This document shows positions 16,368 through 25,699 of a stretch of 55,213 nt of DNA, piece by piece. Position numbers and translations under genes: made by a program. The stretch is from the NCBI GenBank assembly GCA_964351745.1, contig CAYGPI010000007.1:1-55213 (forward strand). The letters are read 5' to 3'. A model generated the notes under the pieces. The model did not search any database. It saw only the letters and a list, made by a program, of their open reading frames with translations, and was not told the DNA's origin. Position 1 is the first letter of the stretch. Each line of letters begins with the position of its first letter. The stretch is from CAYNJF01 sp964351745. GTDB taxonomy: Bacteria > Pseudomonadota > Gammaproteobacteria > Berkiellales > Berkiellaceae.

Positions 16368-16419
16368 TCGCGCATATGATAGCTTATAGCTATGGAAGTT
16401 TTATAACTAGGAGTTTGTT

Positions 16420-18438
16420 ATGCCCACATCATCTCGTCGGACTTTAGCTAATGCAATCCGTGTGCTCAGCATGGATGCTGTTCAAAAAGCTAACTCAGGT
16501 CATCCAGGTATGCCAATGGGTATGGCTGATATTGCTCAAGTGCTATGGCAAGATTTTTTGCAGCACAATCCTAAAAATCCTGATTGGATAAATCGTGATC
16601 GTTTCATTTTGTCAAATGGACATGGCGCCATGTTACTTTATAGTTTGTTGCATCTTACTGGTTACGATTTAAGCATCCAAGATCTTCAAAACTTTAGACA
16701 GTTACATTCCAAAACTCCAGGTCACCCTGAGTATAGTGATACACCCGGTGTTGAAACAACGACTGGTCCCCTGGGTCAGGGGTTAGCGAATGCGGTAGGT
16801 TTTGCTTTGGCAGAGCGGCTGCTTGCTTCAGAATTTAATGAGCCCGGTTTCGATGTGATAGATCATTATACCTATAGTTTCGTTGGTGATGGCTGCCTGA
16901 TGGAGGGTATTTCTCATGAGGTTTGTTCTCTTGCTGGTACTTTAGGTTTAGGTAAGCTGATTGTTTTGTTCGATGACAATGGCATTTCTATCGATGGTAA
17001 AGTGGTTGATTGGTTCCAAGATGATACGCCAAAACGCTTTGAATCATATGGTTGGCATGTGATTGCCAATGTCGATGGCCATGATGCGGAATCAATAAAA
17101 AGCGCTTTGACGCAAGCTAAACAAAACACAGATAAACCCACATTGATTTGCTGTAAGACCGTCATCGGATATGGCTCTCCAAATTTAAGTGGTAGTGAAA
17201 AAACACATGGCGCACCTTTAGGCGACAAAGAAATAAAAGCAGTAAGAGCACAGCTCGGCTGGACACATGAGCCTTTTGAGATACCAGATGCCATTTATCA
17301 AGCTTGGGATGCGACCGAACAAGGCGCTGCAAGTGAGCAGCAATGGCATGCTTTATTTTCTAAGTATCAAAGTCAATTTCCAGACAAAGCCAATCATTTG
17401 TTAGAGCGGTTATCCGGTGGGTTATCTGCATCGATAGATAAATCTTTTGAAGCATTATTGAAGAGCACTCAAAAGTCTGGCAAAGATATGGCAACGAGAA
17501 AAGCATCTTTGAATGTTTTGAACCATATTGGCCCACAATGCTCTTCATTGCTTGGAGGCTCTGCTGATTTAACAGGATCTAATTTAACCGCTTGGGAGGG
17601 TATTCAAACCATCAAGCCTGGCCAATTAAGTGGGCAATACATTCATTACGGTGTCCGTGAGTTTGGTATGAGTGCGATGATGAATGGTTTAGCGCTCCAT
17701 GGCGGCTTTATTCCTTTTAGTGGTACGTTTTTGACTTTCTTGGACTATAGTCGTAATGCTGTGCGTATGAGCGCCTTAATGAAGCAGCAAGTTATTTATG
17801 TTTTTACGCATGATTCTATTGGTCTTGGGGAAGATGGACCAACGCATCAACCCATTGAGCATGCAACGATGCTTAGAGTCACACCTCATATGCAAGTTTG
17901 GCGCCCCGCCGATGATGTAGAGACTGTAAGCGCTTGGCATAGTGCTTTAAAGAGAACCAATGGACCCACAAGTTTATTGCTAAGCCGTCAAACGGTACCT
18001 CATTTACAAAGAGAAGCTTCGCAATTAAAACTCATAGAGCGTGGCGGCTATATTTTAAAAGAAAATGATTCTAATCCTGAGATTATTTTACTGTCTAGTG
18101 GCTCAGAAGTTGGTTTATGTTTACAAGCCTATGAAATTCTTGTGAAAGAAGGGATGCAAGTTAGGCTTATCTCTGCACCATGCCTTGAAATTCTGGCGCA
18201 GCAAGATAAAGATTACCTTGAAACTCTGTTGCCATCAGAGGTGACAGCAAGAATTGCGGTTGAAGCAGGAGATATGACGTCTTGGCACCGGTGGGTTGGC
18301 ACACATGGCAAGGTGATAGGGCTTGATTCTTTTGGAGCCTCTGCGCCCGCGAATGTTCTTTATGAGCACTTTGGTCTGACTGTTTCTAAGATAGTCGAAG
18401 CTGCCAAAAACTATGAATCAGAAAGTACGGCAGTTTAG
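16420..18438 (+). CDS. tkt: Transketolase
   Basis: A 672-residue thiamine-diphosphate enzyme of the non-oxidative pentose phosphate pathway. It moves two-carbon units between sugar phosphates. Signatures include 'NSGHPGMPMGMADI' near the N-terminus, the ThDP motif G-D-G-C-L-M-E-G-I-S-H-E (about 154-165), 'GLGEDGPTHQPIEH' in the pyrimidine-binding domain, and the C-terminal 'ASAPANVLYEHFGLT'. It is full length. It starts a tkt-gap-pgk group; AGGAG lies 8 bases before the ATG. Confidence 0.98.
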   Translation: MPTSSRRTLANAIRVLSMDAVQKANSGHPGMPMGMADIAQVLWQDFLQHNPKNPDWINRDRFILSNGHGAMLLYSLLHLTGYDLSIQDLQNFRQLHSKTPGHPEYSDTPGVETTTGPLGQGLANAVGFALAERLLASEFNEPGFDVIDHYTYSFVGDGCLMEGISHEVCSLAGTLGLGKLIVLFDDNGISIDGKVVDWFQDDTPKRFESYGWHVIANVDGHDAESIKSALTQAKQNTDKPTLICCKTVIGYGSPNLSGSEKTHGAPLGDKEIKAVRAQLGWTHEPFEIPDAIYQAWDATEQGAASEQQWHALFSKYQSQFPDKANHLLERLSGGLSASIDKSFEALLKSTQKSGKDMATRKASLNVLNHIGPQCSSLLGGSADLTGSNLTAWEGIQTIKPGQLSGQYIHYGVREFGMSAMMNGLALHGGFIPFSGTFLTFLDYSRNAVRMSALMKQQVIYVFTHDSIGLGEDGPTHQPIEHATMLRVTPHMQVWRPADDVETVSAWHSALKRTNGPTSLLLSRQTVPHLQREASQLKLIERGGYILKENDSNPEIILLSSGSEVGLCLQAYEILVKEGMQVRLISAPCLEILAQQDKDYLETLLPSEVTARIAVEAGDMTSWHRWVGTHGKVIGLDSFGASAPANVLYEHFGLTVSKIVEAAKNYESESTAV

Positions 18439-18484
18439 TGCATTATCGTTCAATATTATTGAGTATTATTTAAAGAGGTGAATC

Positions 18485-19498
18485 ATGACAATTAAAATAG
18501 CGATCAATGGGTATGGTCGAATTGGGCGCAATATCTTACGAGCTCTGTATGAATCTGAGCAGAACAATATTTTTCAAATTGTTGCCATTAACGATTTGGG
18601 GGACGCCAAAATTAATGCTCATTTAACACAATATGATACAGCTCACGGTAAATTCCCTGGAGAGGTTCGGGTCGGCAGTGATGGCTCTTTGATTGTTAAT
18701 GGTGATGAGATTAAAGTGTTGCAAGAGCGCAACCCTGCAAATTTGCCATGGGCTAATTTGGGCGTTGACATTGTTTTTGAATGCACGGGTCTCTTTGCTT
18801 CAAGAGAAAAAGCAAGTATGCATCTTGAGGCTGGTGCTCAAAAAGTATTAGTTTCAGCGCCAGCTGGTAGCGAAGTTGATGCCACTATTGTTTATGGTGT
18901 CAATCATCATTTGTTGAAAAGCACCGATAAGATCGTTTCAAATGCATCATGCACAACTAATTGTTTGGCGCCTTTAGTGCAGCCTTTGCATGAAAAATTG
19001 GGGGTTGTGAGTGGCTTAATGACGACTGTGCACGCTTATACCAATGATCAAGTTTTGACAGATGTATATCATACAGATGTTAGGCGTGCTCGCTCAGCGA
19101 CTCAATCGATGATCCCAACAAAAACAGGTGCTGCTGCAGCTGTAGGTCTAGTTTTACCTGACTTGAAGGGCAAACTAGATGGTTTTTCAATTCGTGTACC
19201 CACTATCAATGTTTCGGTTGTGGATTTAACAGTGACTGTTGAGCATCAAACAACAGTTGATGAAATCAATGAAACAGTGCTAGGTGCTTCTAAAGGAGCC
19301 TTAAAAGGGATCTTAGCTTATAATGAAGCACCTTTAGTGTCGATTGATTTCAATCATAATCCTCATTCTTCTGTGTTTGATTCAACCCAAACCAAAGTGA
19401 TTGGTAATCTTATTAAGGTTTTAGCTTGGTATGATAACGAGTGGGGCTTTTCAAATAGAATGCTTGATACCGCTAAAGCTATGATGGATGCTGCATGA
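18485..19498 (+). CDS. gap: Glyceraldehyde-3-phosphate dehydrogenase, type I
   Basis: A 337-residue NAD-dependent dehydrogenase. It has the Rossmann start 'INGYGRIGRN', 'AINDL' with Asp37 positioned to favour NAD, catalytic Cys156 in 'SNASCTTNC', 'TVHAYTNDQ', and the C-terminal 'WYDNEWGFSNRMLD'. Erythrose-4-phosphate dehydrogenase (epd) is a close relative often found beside pgk. The 'IPTKTGAAAAV' and 'HAYTNDQ' stretches favour GAPDH. The gene overlaps pgk by 4 bases (ATGA), so the two are translationally coupled, and GAGGTG precedes the start. Confidence 0.95.
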   Translation: MTIKIAINGYGRIGRNILRALYESEQNNIFQIVAINDLGDAKINAHLTQYDTAHGKFPGEVRVGSDGSLIVNGDEIKVLQERNPANLPWANLGVDIVFECTGLFASREKASMHLEAGAQKVLVSAPAGSEVDATIVYGVNHHLLKSTDKIVSNASCTTNCLAPLVQPLHEKLGVVSGLMTTVHAYTNDQVLTDVYHTDVRRARSATQSMIPTKTGAAAAVGLVLPDLKGKLDGFSIRVPTINVSVVDLTVTVEHQTTVDEINETVLGASKGALKGILAYNEAPLVSIDFNHNPHSSVFDSTQTKVIGNLIKVLAWYDNEWGFSNRMLDTAKAMMDAA

Positions 19499-20679
19499 GT
19501 ATACAATCTCTGATTGATTGTGACATTGCCTCAAAGCGGGTGTTGATACGAGTCGACTTTAATGTGCCCTTAGATCAGCAAGGGCGCATTGCGCATGACT
19601 CAAGAATGCAAGCAGTGCTACCTACGATTGAGTACGCCTTGAAGCATGATGCTGCCATCATTCTTATGTCTCATTTTGGCAGACCAGTTGAGGGGGAATT
19701 TGATCCAAAATTTTCTTTAAAAAAGATCTGTGAGCATTTAGCGCACCTCTTAAAAAGAGAGGTTCATTTTATTTCTAATTTTGAGAAGGAAAATGAATTT
19801 AAAAGAGGCGAAGTTTACCTTTTAGAAAATGTACGCTTTTTATCAGGTGAGAAGGAAAATAGCTTAGAGCTGGGGCAACAGTTGGCTTCTTTATGCGATG
19901 TTTTCGTGATGGATGCTTTTTCGGTTGCCCATAGAAGCCAAGCTTCCACGCACCGTGTTGCACAGTGTGCTCCTGTGGCCTGTGCGGGGCTTGCGCTAGG
20001 CAAAGAGTTACAAGCTTTATCTAAAGCTTTAGCAAAACCTGAGCATCCTTTGGTGGCTATTGTTGGAGGCTCAAAGGTCTCCACTAAATTTCAGGTTCTT
20101 GATTCTCTTTTAGACATGGTCGACACCTTAATTTTAGGTGGTGGCATGGCTAATACCTTCCTCAAAGCTCAGGGTGTTGATATTGGTAGCTCTCTTTACG
20201 AAGCATCGTGGTGTGATAAAGCACTTTTGTTGATAGCAAAAGCAAAGAGGTTAAACAAAAACCTCATTTTACCTATCGATGTGATTTGTGCAAAAGAGAT
20301 CACACAAAAAGCAGTGACTTCGATTCGAGCATTAACACAAATTTTAGAAGATGATATGATCTTAGACTTGGGTCCACAATCTATCCAGATCATGAAGCCT
20401 TATTTATTAAAGGCTAAAACAATCGTGTGGAATGGACCAGTAGGCGTCTTTGAAATGATGCCTTTTGAAAACGGCACAAGAGCGATAGGAGAGTGTGTGG
20501 CTCAGAGTGCAGCTTTTAGCATGGCAGGTGGTGGTGATACCTTAGCAGCCATTGATCAGTTTGATCTTGCTAATCATATTTCATATCAATCGAATGCAGG
20601 TGGTGCATTTTTAGAGTATTTAGAAGGTAAAGTTTTGCCAGGCTTAGAAGTTTTAAAGCAAGAGGTTCAGCAAGTGTAA
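19495..20679 (+). CDS. pgk: Phosphoglycerate kinase
   Basis: A 394-residue glycolytic enzyme transferring phosphate from 1,3-bisphosphoglycerate to ADP. It has the N-terminal 'RVLIRVDFNVPLD', 'LMSHFGRP', 'LLENVRF', 'GGSKVSTK', and the nucleotide-binding 'AGGGDTLAAI' near residue 343. The length is normal. It is the last gene of tkt-gap-pgk; pyk and fba, which often follow in relatives, are absent. The next gene is convergent, and the shared hairpin at 20689-20719 has its T-tract on the other strand. Confidence 0.97.
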   Translation: MSIQSLIDCDIASKRVLIRVDFNVPLDQQGRIAHDSRMQAVLPTIEYALKHDAAIILMSHFGRPVEGEFDPKFSLKKICEHLAHLLKREVHFISNFEKENEFKRGEVYLLENVRFLSGEKENSLELGQQLASLCDVFVMDAFSVAHRSQASTHRVAQCAPVACAGLALGKELQALSKALAKPEHPLVAIVGGSKVSTKFQVLDSLLDMVDTLILGGGMANTFLKAQGVDIGSSLYEASWCDKALLLIAKAKRLNKNLILPIDVICAKEITQKAVTSIRALTQILEDDMILDLGPQSIQIMKPYLLKAKTIVWNGPVGVFEMMPFENGTRAIGECVAQSAAFSMAGGGDTLAAIDQFDLANHISYQSNAGGAFLEYLEGKVLPGLEVLKQEVQQV

Positions 20680-20688
20680 CTGTCAGAC

Positions 20689-20719
20689 AAAAAAAAGGTG
20701 CTTCAAAATAGGAAGCACC
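20689..20719 (-). terminator. Rho-independent terminator of the Ala/Pro-repeat gene
   Basis: An 8-base-pair stem (20697-20704 with 20712-20719, GGTGCTTC/GAAGCACC) with a 7-base loop. On the minus strand it is followed by eight Ts. It lies between convergent genes. On the plus strand there is no T-run, so it terminates pgk poorly if at all. Confidence 0.88.
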
Positions 20720-20756
20720 CGATAAAAGTTGCCTGTCCATAGGCTAGGGGGAAATT

Positions 20757-21698
20757 TTAAAATACTGAGTCTGTACTATCTGTCGTAACAGGCTCCATGT
20801 GCGTTGGCTCAACATAATGAATGTCTACAGCGCTCTGCTGCGCATCATGGTGATGTATATCGCCTGTTGTGGAGTCTTCTAGTCCTGGGATCCCATTGCC
20901 ATCTTGAACAACATCAGCCATAGCCATTTGGCCCAAGTGTCCTCTTAATAAAGCAGTTTGATCTTGAGTGGTTTCACTTAAACCCGCAAACCCTTGTTGC
21001 ATAGCAAAGTCAGCATCAAGGCCTAAATCAGCCATTGCTTGCAGTGGTTGTTGGGTGCCAGCTCTTGGAGCTTCGCTAATTTCTACTAAATCGTCAAGAT
21101 CTAAGTCAGCCATTGCTTGTAGAGCTGGTTCTTGAGTGGGTGCTGCCTGAGCTCTATTGTTCCCACTATCTAACATGTTTTCAAAATGTTCTTTAATGCG
21201 TGCAAATCTAGTCGGGCCATCAGCATTATCAATAGGCACAGGAGCAGGCACAACTGCCGCAGGAGCGGGTACAACTGCCGCAGGTGCGGGTACAACTGCC
21301 GCAGGTGCGGGTACAACAACTGCCGCAGGTGCGGGTACAACTGCCGCAGGAGCAGGCACAACTGCTGTGCTTGTTTCTGTTAGACCTTGGGTTTCAACTG
21401 ATGAGGTCTTAAATGTTTTGCGAATGGATTCTGCTGTTTCTTCAATAGTTACATAAGTTGATGGGCTTGTTTCGATATCAACGTGAGTCTCTTTATCTAA
21501 GGACTGACTAGTGTTTCTTTCTGTCAATGCATTGATATCTACTTTAACTAGACGATGAGGAGAGTGATATTCGTTACCTAGAATTCTATCAAAAGCTTTA
21601 CCGAGCTCTTTAGTATTTTCTGGATCTAATAATTCTTCAGGAAGATTGTCTAAGACATTCAACTCTTCTTGGTTAGCTCTATCGCCTACGTCGCTCAT
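20757..21698 (-). CDS. Hypothetical acidic protein with Ala/Val/Pro heptad repeat linker
   Basis: I do not recognise this protein (313 residues from the ATG at 21698, which has GAGGGG six bases upstream; the frame opens at 21734). There is no signal peptide or membrane segment. An N-terminal acidic part (1-100) is followed by six copies of A-V-V-P-A-P-A (about residues 110-152), one carrying an extra Val. Next is a short helical segment ('ARIKEHFENMLD'), then two copies of L-Q-A-M-A-D-L followed by acidic residues, and a His/Asp-rich tail. A flexible spacer between two functional ends is likely. It is a single gene with its own terminator. A secreted effector or surface-linked role is possible, but nothing here proves it. 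Confidence 0.72.
   Translation of the reverse strand: MSDVGDRANQEELNVLDNLPEELLDPENTKELGKAFDRILGNEYHSPHRLVKVDINALTERNTSQSLDKETHVDIETSPSTYVTIEETAESIRKTFKTSSVETQGLTETSTAVVPAPAAVVPAPAAVVVPAPAAVVPAPAAVVPAPAAVVPAPVPIDNADGPTRFARIKEHFENMLDSGNNRAQAAPTQEPALQAMADLDLDDLVEISEAPRAGTQQPLQAMADLGLDADFAMQQGFAGLSETTQDQTALLRGHLGQMAMADVVQDGNGIPGLEDSTTGDIHHHDAQQSAVDIHYVEPTHMEPVTTDSTDSVF
21241..21369. repeat. 21-bp tandem repeat (six units) coding for the AVVPAPA linker
   Basis: Six consecutive units at 21241, 21262, 21283, 21304, 21328 and 21349. All are 21 bases except the fourth, which is 24 because one ACA/GTT codon is duplicated. Inner units are nearly identical; the outer two share GCAGGCACA. All changes keep the reading frame. 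Confidence 0.95.
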
Positions 21699-21859
21699 GG
21701 TGTGCCCCTCATACAATGAATATGTGTACGCCACTAAAGTGGTGTAACTAAATTAATAGAGGCATGGTACGATTAATACCTATTGGTGATCAATGGAAAA
21801 GTTAAGTTTTTAGCTTAATGGTAGGGGAGTACAGATAAACCGTTATATTGACGGCAGCT

Positions 21860-22519
21860 TTATGGCAAGCCGCACACTTTGATGGCCTGTTTGGGTAACA
21901 GGGTACTTAAGGTGGACCATACATGATTGGCGATGAAAGGCTGGGCTTGTGAGGTGGGATGAATACCATCTGAGCGCATTAGGGATTTATTTTGAGCCAC
22001 ACCTTCTAAGATAAAGCTGACAAAAGGTAGTGAATGCTGTTTCGCAAGATCTTGATAAATATTGTGAAACTGTTTGGTAAAACTCGCGCCATAATTAGGA
22101 GGGAGCTTTATGCCAAGTAAGAGCACTATAGAGCCGGAGTCTAGACTTTGTTCAATCATTTTATTTAGATTGTTATGGATGCTTTTCAATGAAACGCCTC
22201 TAAGGCCATCATTGCCACCAAGTTCGATGATAACTATTTCAGGTTTGTTTTCTAAGGCAAAGCTAAGTTTTTCAAGCCCGATTCTTGTGGTGTCCCCGCT
22301 GGTGCTGAGATTGACCATTTCATAAGAGAGGTTGCACTCAGTTAATTTATTGTTGATAAGATTAACCCATCCTAGTTTTGGGTCCATTTTGTAGCCTGAG
22401 CTTAAGCTATCACCAATCACAACAATTTGTGCAGTTGCAAAAAGCGCACAGGGCATCATCAGTGTTAAGCTCAGTAACCATAGTCTTAATATATTTTTTA
22501 AAGGATTTATCATTTTCAT
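21860..22519 (-). CDS. tesA: Arylesterase / acyl-CoA thioesterase I-like GDSL hydrolase
   Basis: A SGNH/GDSL hydrolase of about 219 residues with a signal peptide (hydrophobic segment about 8-26, likely cleavage after A-L-F-A), hence periplasmic. Block I is V-V-I-G-D-S-L-S-S-G-Y (nucleophile Ser38), block III 'GGNDGLRG', and block V 'SDGIHPTSQ' with the Asp/His pair. It is divergent from ybbA, exactly as tesA/ybbA in Escherichia coli. The frame extends to 22711, but that would run far into ybbA. The start is 22519 (MKMINPLKN), 22513 or 22528; none has a clear ribosome site. Confidence 0.92.
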   Translation of the reverse strand: MKMINPLKNILRLWLLSLTLMMPCALFATAQIVVIGDSLSSGYKMDPKLGWVNLINNKLTECNLSYEMVNLSTSGDTTRIGLEKLSFALENKPEIVIIELGGNDGLRGVSLKSIHNNLNKMIEQSLDSGSIVLLLGIKLPPNYGASFTKQFHNIYQDLAKQHSLPFVSFILEGVAQNKSLMRSDGIHPTSQAQPFIANHVWSTLSTLLPKQAIKVCGLP

Positions 22520-23189
22520 GGTCGTCATCGAAGCAATCAAGGTTGAAAAAAAAGTGCCTTTCGGCTCAAAGTCTATTTCCATCTTAAAGGGTGTTAACTT
22601 AGTCGTCAAACAGTCAGAGACAATTTCGATTGTTGGTGCTTCAGGCTCAGGCAAATCAACACTTCTTAGTATATTAGCTGGCCTTGATTCTCCAACAAGT
22701 GGACACATCAAGCTATTGGGCCATCCTCTTGAAATTTATGATGAAAATAAGCGCTCATCAATAAGACAGGCTGAGATAGGGTTTGTCTTTCAAAATTATT
22801 ATCTGTTGCCGCAATTTACTGCTTTGGAGAATGTTGTATTGGCCTGTGATATTGCTGGCATACCAGATGGAGCCTCATTGGCAACCGATATTTTGGCTAA
22901 AGTCGGATTAACTCATCGATTGAATCATTACCCAAAAACCATGTCAGGTGGCGAACAACAGCGTGTTGCTCTAGCAAGGGCGTTTGTGACAAGACCAAAG
23001 ATTATTTTTGCAGATGAGCCAACAGGTAGTCTTGATGAAAAAACAGGGTTGGGGGTTGTTGAGTTATTATATGAGCTTAATGCAGATTTTCAAACAACTT
23101 TAATGATGGTGACTCACGATGCTGTTGTAAGTGCCCGATCTCAAAAAATATACCGCTTACATGATGGTCTACTTGAGGAGCAGGCATGA
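22518..23189 (+). CDS. ybbA: ABC transporter ATP-binding protein YbbA
   Basis: A 223-residue ATPase of the LolD/MacB-like group. Walker A is G-A-S-G-S-G-K-S-T (residues 40-48), the Q-loop 'FVFQNYYLLPQ', the signature M-S-G-G-E-Q-Q-R-V, and Walker B 'KIIFADEPTGSLD', followed by the switch His in 'MMVTHD'. It pairs with the FtsX-type permease encoded next (4-base overlap). The tesA-ybbA-ybbP set is conserved in gammaproteobacteria. The substrate is unknown; an envelope lipid or lipoprotein role is often proposed. The start codon overlaps the divergent tesA start region. Confidence 0.94.
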   Translation: MVVIEAIKVEKKVPFGSKSISILKGVNLVVKQSETISIVGASGSGKSTLLSILAGLDSPTSGHIKLLGHPLEIYDENKRSSIRQAEIGFVFQNYYLLPQFTALENVVLACDIAGIPDGASLATDILAKVGLTHRLNHYPKTMSGGEQQRVALARAFVTRPKIIFADEPTGSLDEKTGLGVVELLYELNADFQTTLMMVTHDAVVSARSQKIYRLHDGLLEEQA

Positions 23190-25684
23190 CTCGTCGCTTA
23201 ATGGGATTAAAACACTTGTCGCTTGGAGTCTCGCTGATTTATCGTGAAAGAAAAGCCACGCCTATCAGGGCATTATTAGGCGTGTTATTTTTAGCAACAT
23301 TCTTTTTGACGATCATTGCCCATGTCAATGAGCACGCTTGGCAAACCGTTTATGATAATGCAGCAACTACGCTTGGGGCTCAAAGCATTATATCATCTAG
23401 TGAGCCGTTACCTGCGAGTCTTAGAGACGAAGTCGAGCGGTTAAATTTAAACTATTTAGAGATCCAATCGACTTTAACGATGGCTGGGTTTGAAGATAAA
23501 TTTCAGCTCACAAGTCTCAAAGCAGTAGGGTTGTCTTACCCTCTTATGGGGGAAACGATAGTAGAGCAGGCTAATCAAAATAGAATTTCTGTTGATAAAG
23601 CACCTTTAGAAGGCAGTATTTGGGTAGAGCGTCGCTTTTTATTGCAGATGGGTGCCAAAATTGGGGATCCCATTCAAATTGGTGATAAGCAATACACCAT
23701 TTCGGGCATGATTGTCAAAGAATCTGATGCTGCAAATGGGCTTTTATTGCTTGCACCCAGAATTATTATGAATCTAAAAGATTTAAAAGATGCTGGTATT
23801 ATTGCGCCAGGATCAAGAGCTACTTTTTCATATTGGCTCGCTGGTGAGAGAGGCTTCTTAAATCAGATTGGCGAGTGGGTTTCGCGAAGTACGGATCCAA
23901 ATATAACCATTGAGTATGCCACACAAGGTACATCACCTCTGCAAAAGGTTGTTCAATATGCAAGTCGATATTTAGGCTTGATTTTAGTATTAACGGTTGT
24001 TTTAGCAGGGATATCTATCAGTCTGTCGACTAGGTTTTGGGTCAAGGAGCGTTTGTCTACTTTTGGTATATATAGGGTACTGGGTGCCTCACCGTGGATG
24101 ATGGTCCGTCTGTTAATGGGAGGCCTAGTTTTTTGGGGGGGATGTTTTATTGTTTTAAGCGTGCTGTTAGGTATCGGTGCAACAGCATTAATAGCTCATT
24201 TAGGTCAATCTATATTCCCATCTAATGGATATATGTGGACTTTAGCCCCCACTGTGATGAGTTTAGGGATCGCACTTTTTTTACTTGTAGGTTTTACTTT
24301 GCCTGAGATGTTATTAACGGGCCGTATGTCGCCTTTAACAATCCTCAAAGGGCATGATCTTAAACTACCAGCCTTGTGGTGGATATATAGTTTGGTCACG
24401 TTAATGTGTTGTGGTCTACTATATGGATATATTCAAAATGCCTCTTTAACTTTGATCCTTATAGCTGGTTTTGGGTGGGGAGGCTTTCTAAGCTATTTGT
24501 CTCTATTAGCTTTTATCTATCTTTTGACAAAATGGTCGTCAAAGAATCTTGCTGTGAAATGCGCGGTAGCTCAGCTTCGATATAGGGCATCTGAGGGAGC
24601 CGCTCAAGTTTTGTGTTTAACCTTAGCTTTTATGACGATGTTTATACTTCATGGCATTCAACAGGGTTTTTTATCACAATGGCAAGCCAGCTTACCAGAA
24701 AAAACCCCTAATCATTTTTTGATTAATATTCCCATGGAAGAAGTCACGGCTATCCAGTCATTGATTAAGACATATACGAATGAGCCATTTGTTGTTTATC
24801 CTATGATTCGAGGCCGCGTCACTCATGTGAAAGGGGAGCCCATAACCGAGTGGAAAGGCCGTTTGCCAAATGGTTTGAACCGATCTCTAAATATCACCTG
24901 GGCAGAGTCATTGCCCACGGACAATCAGATTTTAAAAGGTCAAAACTGGTCACCAGATCTTCGAGATAAGCCTTTGATATCAATAGAAGAAGGGTTTGCA
25001 AGAAGAATCGGTGTTCAAATTGGTGATACCTTAGATTTTTTGATTTCGGGTCAGAAAATTCAGGGTGAAATCTATAATATACGAGAAGTCTCTTGGCAAA
25101 GTTTTAAGCCTAATTTTTTTATTATCTTTCCACCTGGCAATTTAGAGTCTTTGCCAGCGACAGCTATGACAAGTTTTTATGTCGATGATACTAAAGATGA
25201 GCTAGCCGTGAACTTAGGGCAAAATTTTCCCGAAGTCACCGTCTTTGACATCGCTCAATTGCTAGAAGATGTGCAGAAAATATTATATGTGCTGGTACAG
25301 GTTTTATCAGGTTTAGTTGGGTTAGTCATTCTTTTTGCATTTATCATTCTTTACGTTATTCTGATGTCATCTAAGCGTCAACGCTATCAAGATGCTTCTT
25401 TAATTCGGCTCATAGGTGGTTCAGAGAAACTCATAAGGAAGATAACACTGATCGAATTTGTTTTTGTGGGCTTTATCACTATCTTATTAGCTGCTTTGGG
25501 TAGCACGTGGATACTGAATGAGTTAAGCTCCAGGCTCTTTGACCTTCAATATCACGTTTCCTGGTTACAGCTAGGTTGGATGGGGGCGGTTGCTTTTGTT
25601 GGGTTAACAGGATTTGGTTACTTTATTTTATATGATGTCAGTAAACAATCCCCGCTAAGGGTGATTCGTGAGGCATCGTCGTGA
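23186..25684 (+). CDS. ybbP: FtsX-like permease YbbP
   Basis: An 832-residue inner-membrane permease. There is one N-terminal membrane segment (about 26-46), a large periplasmic domain (about 50-250), three membrane helices around 258-400, further helices around 390-500, a second periplasmic domain (about 505-690), and three C-terminal helices (about 695-825). Two FtsX-type units in tandem are typical of YbbP. It works with YbbA in an ABC complex whose cargo is not established. The start overlaps ybbA (ATGA). Confidence 0.93.
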   Translation: MTRRLMGLKHLSLGVSLIYRERKATPIRALLGVLFLATFFLTIIAHVNEHAWQTVYDNAATTLGAQSIISSSEPLPASLRDEVERLNLNYLEIQSTLTMAGFEDKFQLTSLKAVGLSYPLMGETIVEQANQNRISVDKAPLEGSIWVERRFLLQMGAKIGDPIQIGDKQYTISGMIVKESDAANGLLLLAPRIIMNLKDLKDAGIIAPGSRATFSYWLAGERGFLNQIGEWVSRSTDPNITIEYATQGTSPLQKVVQYASRYLGLILVLTVVLAGISISLSTRFWVKERLSTFGIYRVLGASPWMMVRLLMGGLVFWGGCFIVLSVLLGIGATALIAHLGQSIFPSNGYMWTLAPTVMSLGIALFLLVGFTLPEMLLTGRMSPLTILKGHDLKLPALWWIYSLVTLMCCGLLYGYIQNASLTLILIAGFGWGGFLSYLSLLAFIYLLTKWSSKNLAVKCAVAQLRYRASEGAAQVLCLTLAFMTMFILHGIQQGFLSQWQASLPEKTPNHFLINIPMEEVTAIQSLIKTYTNEPFVVYPMIRGRVTHVKGEPITEWKGRLPNGLNRSLNITWAESLPTDNQILKGQNWSPDLRDKPLISIEEGFARRIGVQIGDTLDFLISGQKIQGEIYNIREVSWQSFKPNFFIIFPPGNLESLPATAMTSFYVDDTKDELAVNLGQNFPEVTVFDIAQLLEDVQKILYVLVQVLSGLVGLVILFAFIILYVILMSSKRQRYQDASLIRLIGGSEKLIRKITLIEFVFVGFITILLAALGSTWILNELSSRLFDLQYHVSWLQLGWMGAVAFVGLTGFGYFILYDVSKQSPLRVIREASS

Positions 25685-25699
25685 TCACTCGAGGGAAGT

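Noticed and set aside
21241..21369. Tandem repeats resembling a CRISPR array
   Set aside because: The units are directly adjacent without spacers, keep a reading frame, and lie within a coding gene; no cas genes are present.
21157..21456. Plus-strand open frames rich in Gly/Thr/Ala across the repeat
   Set aside because: They arise because a 21-bp repeat stays open in several frames; the minus-strand gene has a ribosome site and terminator.
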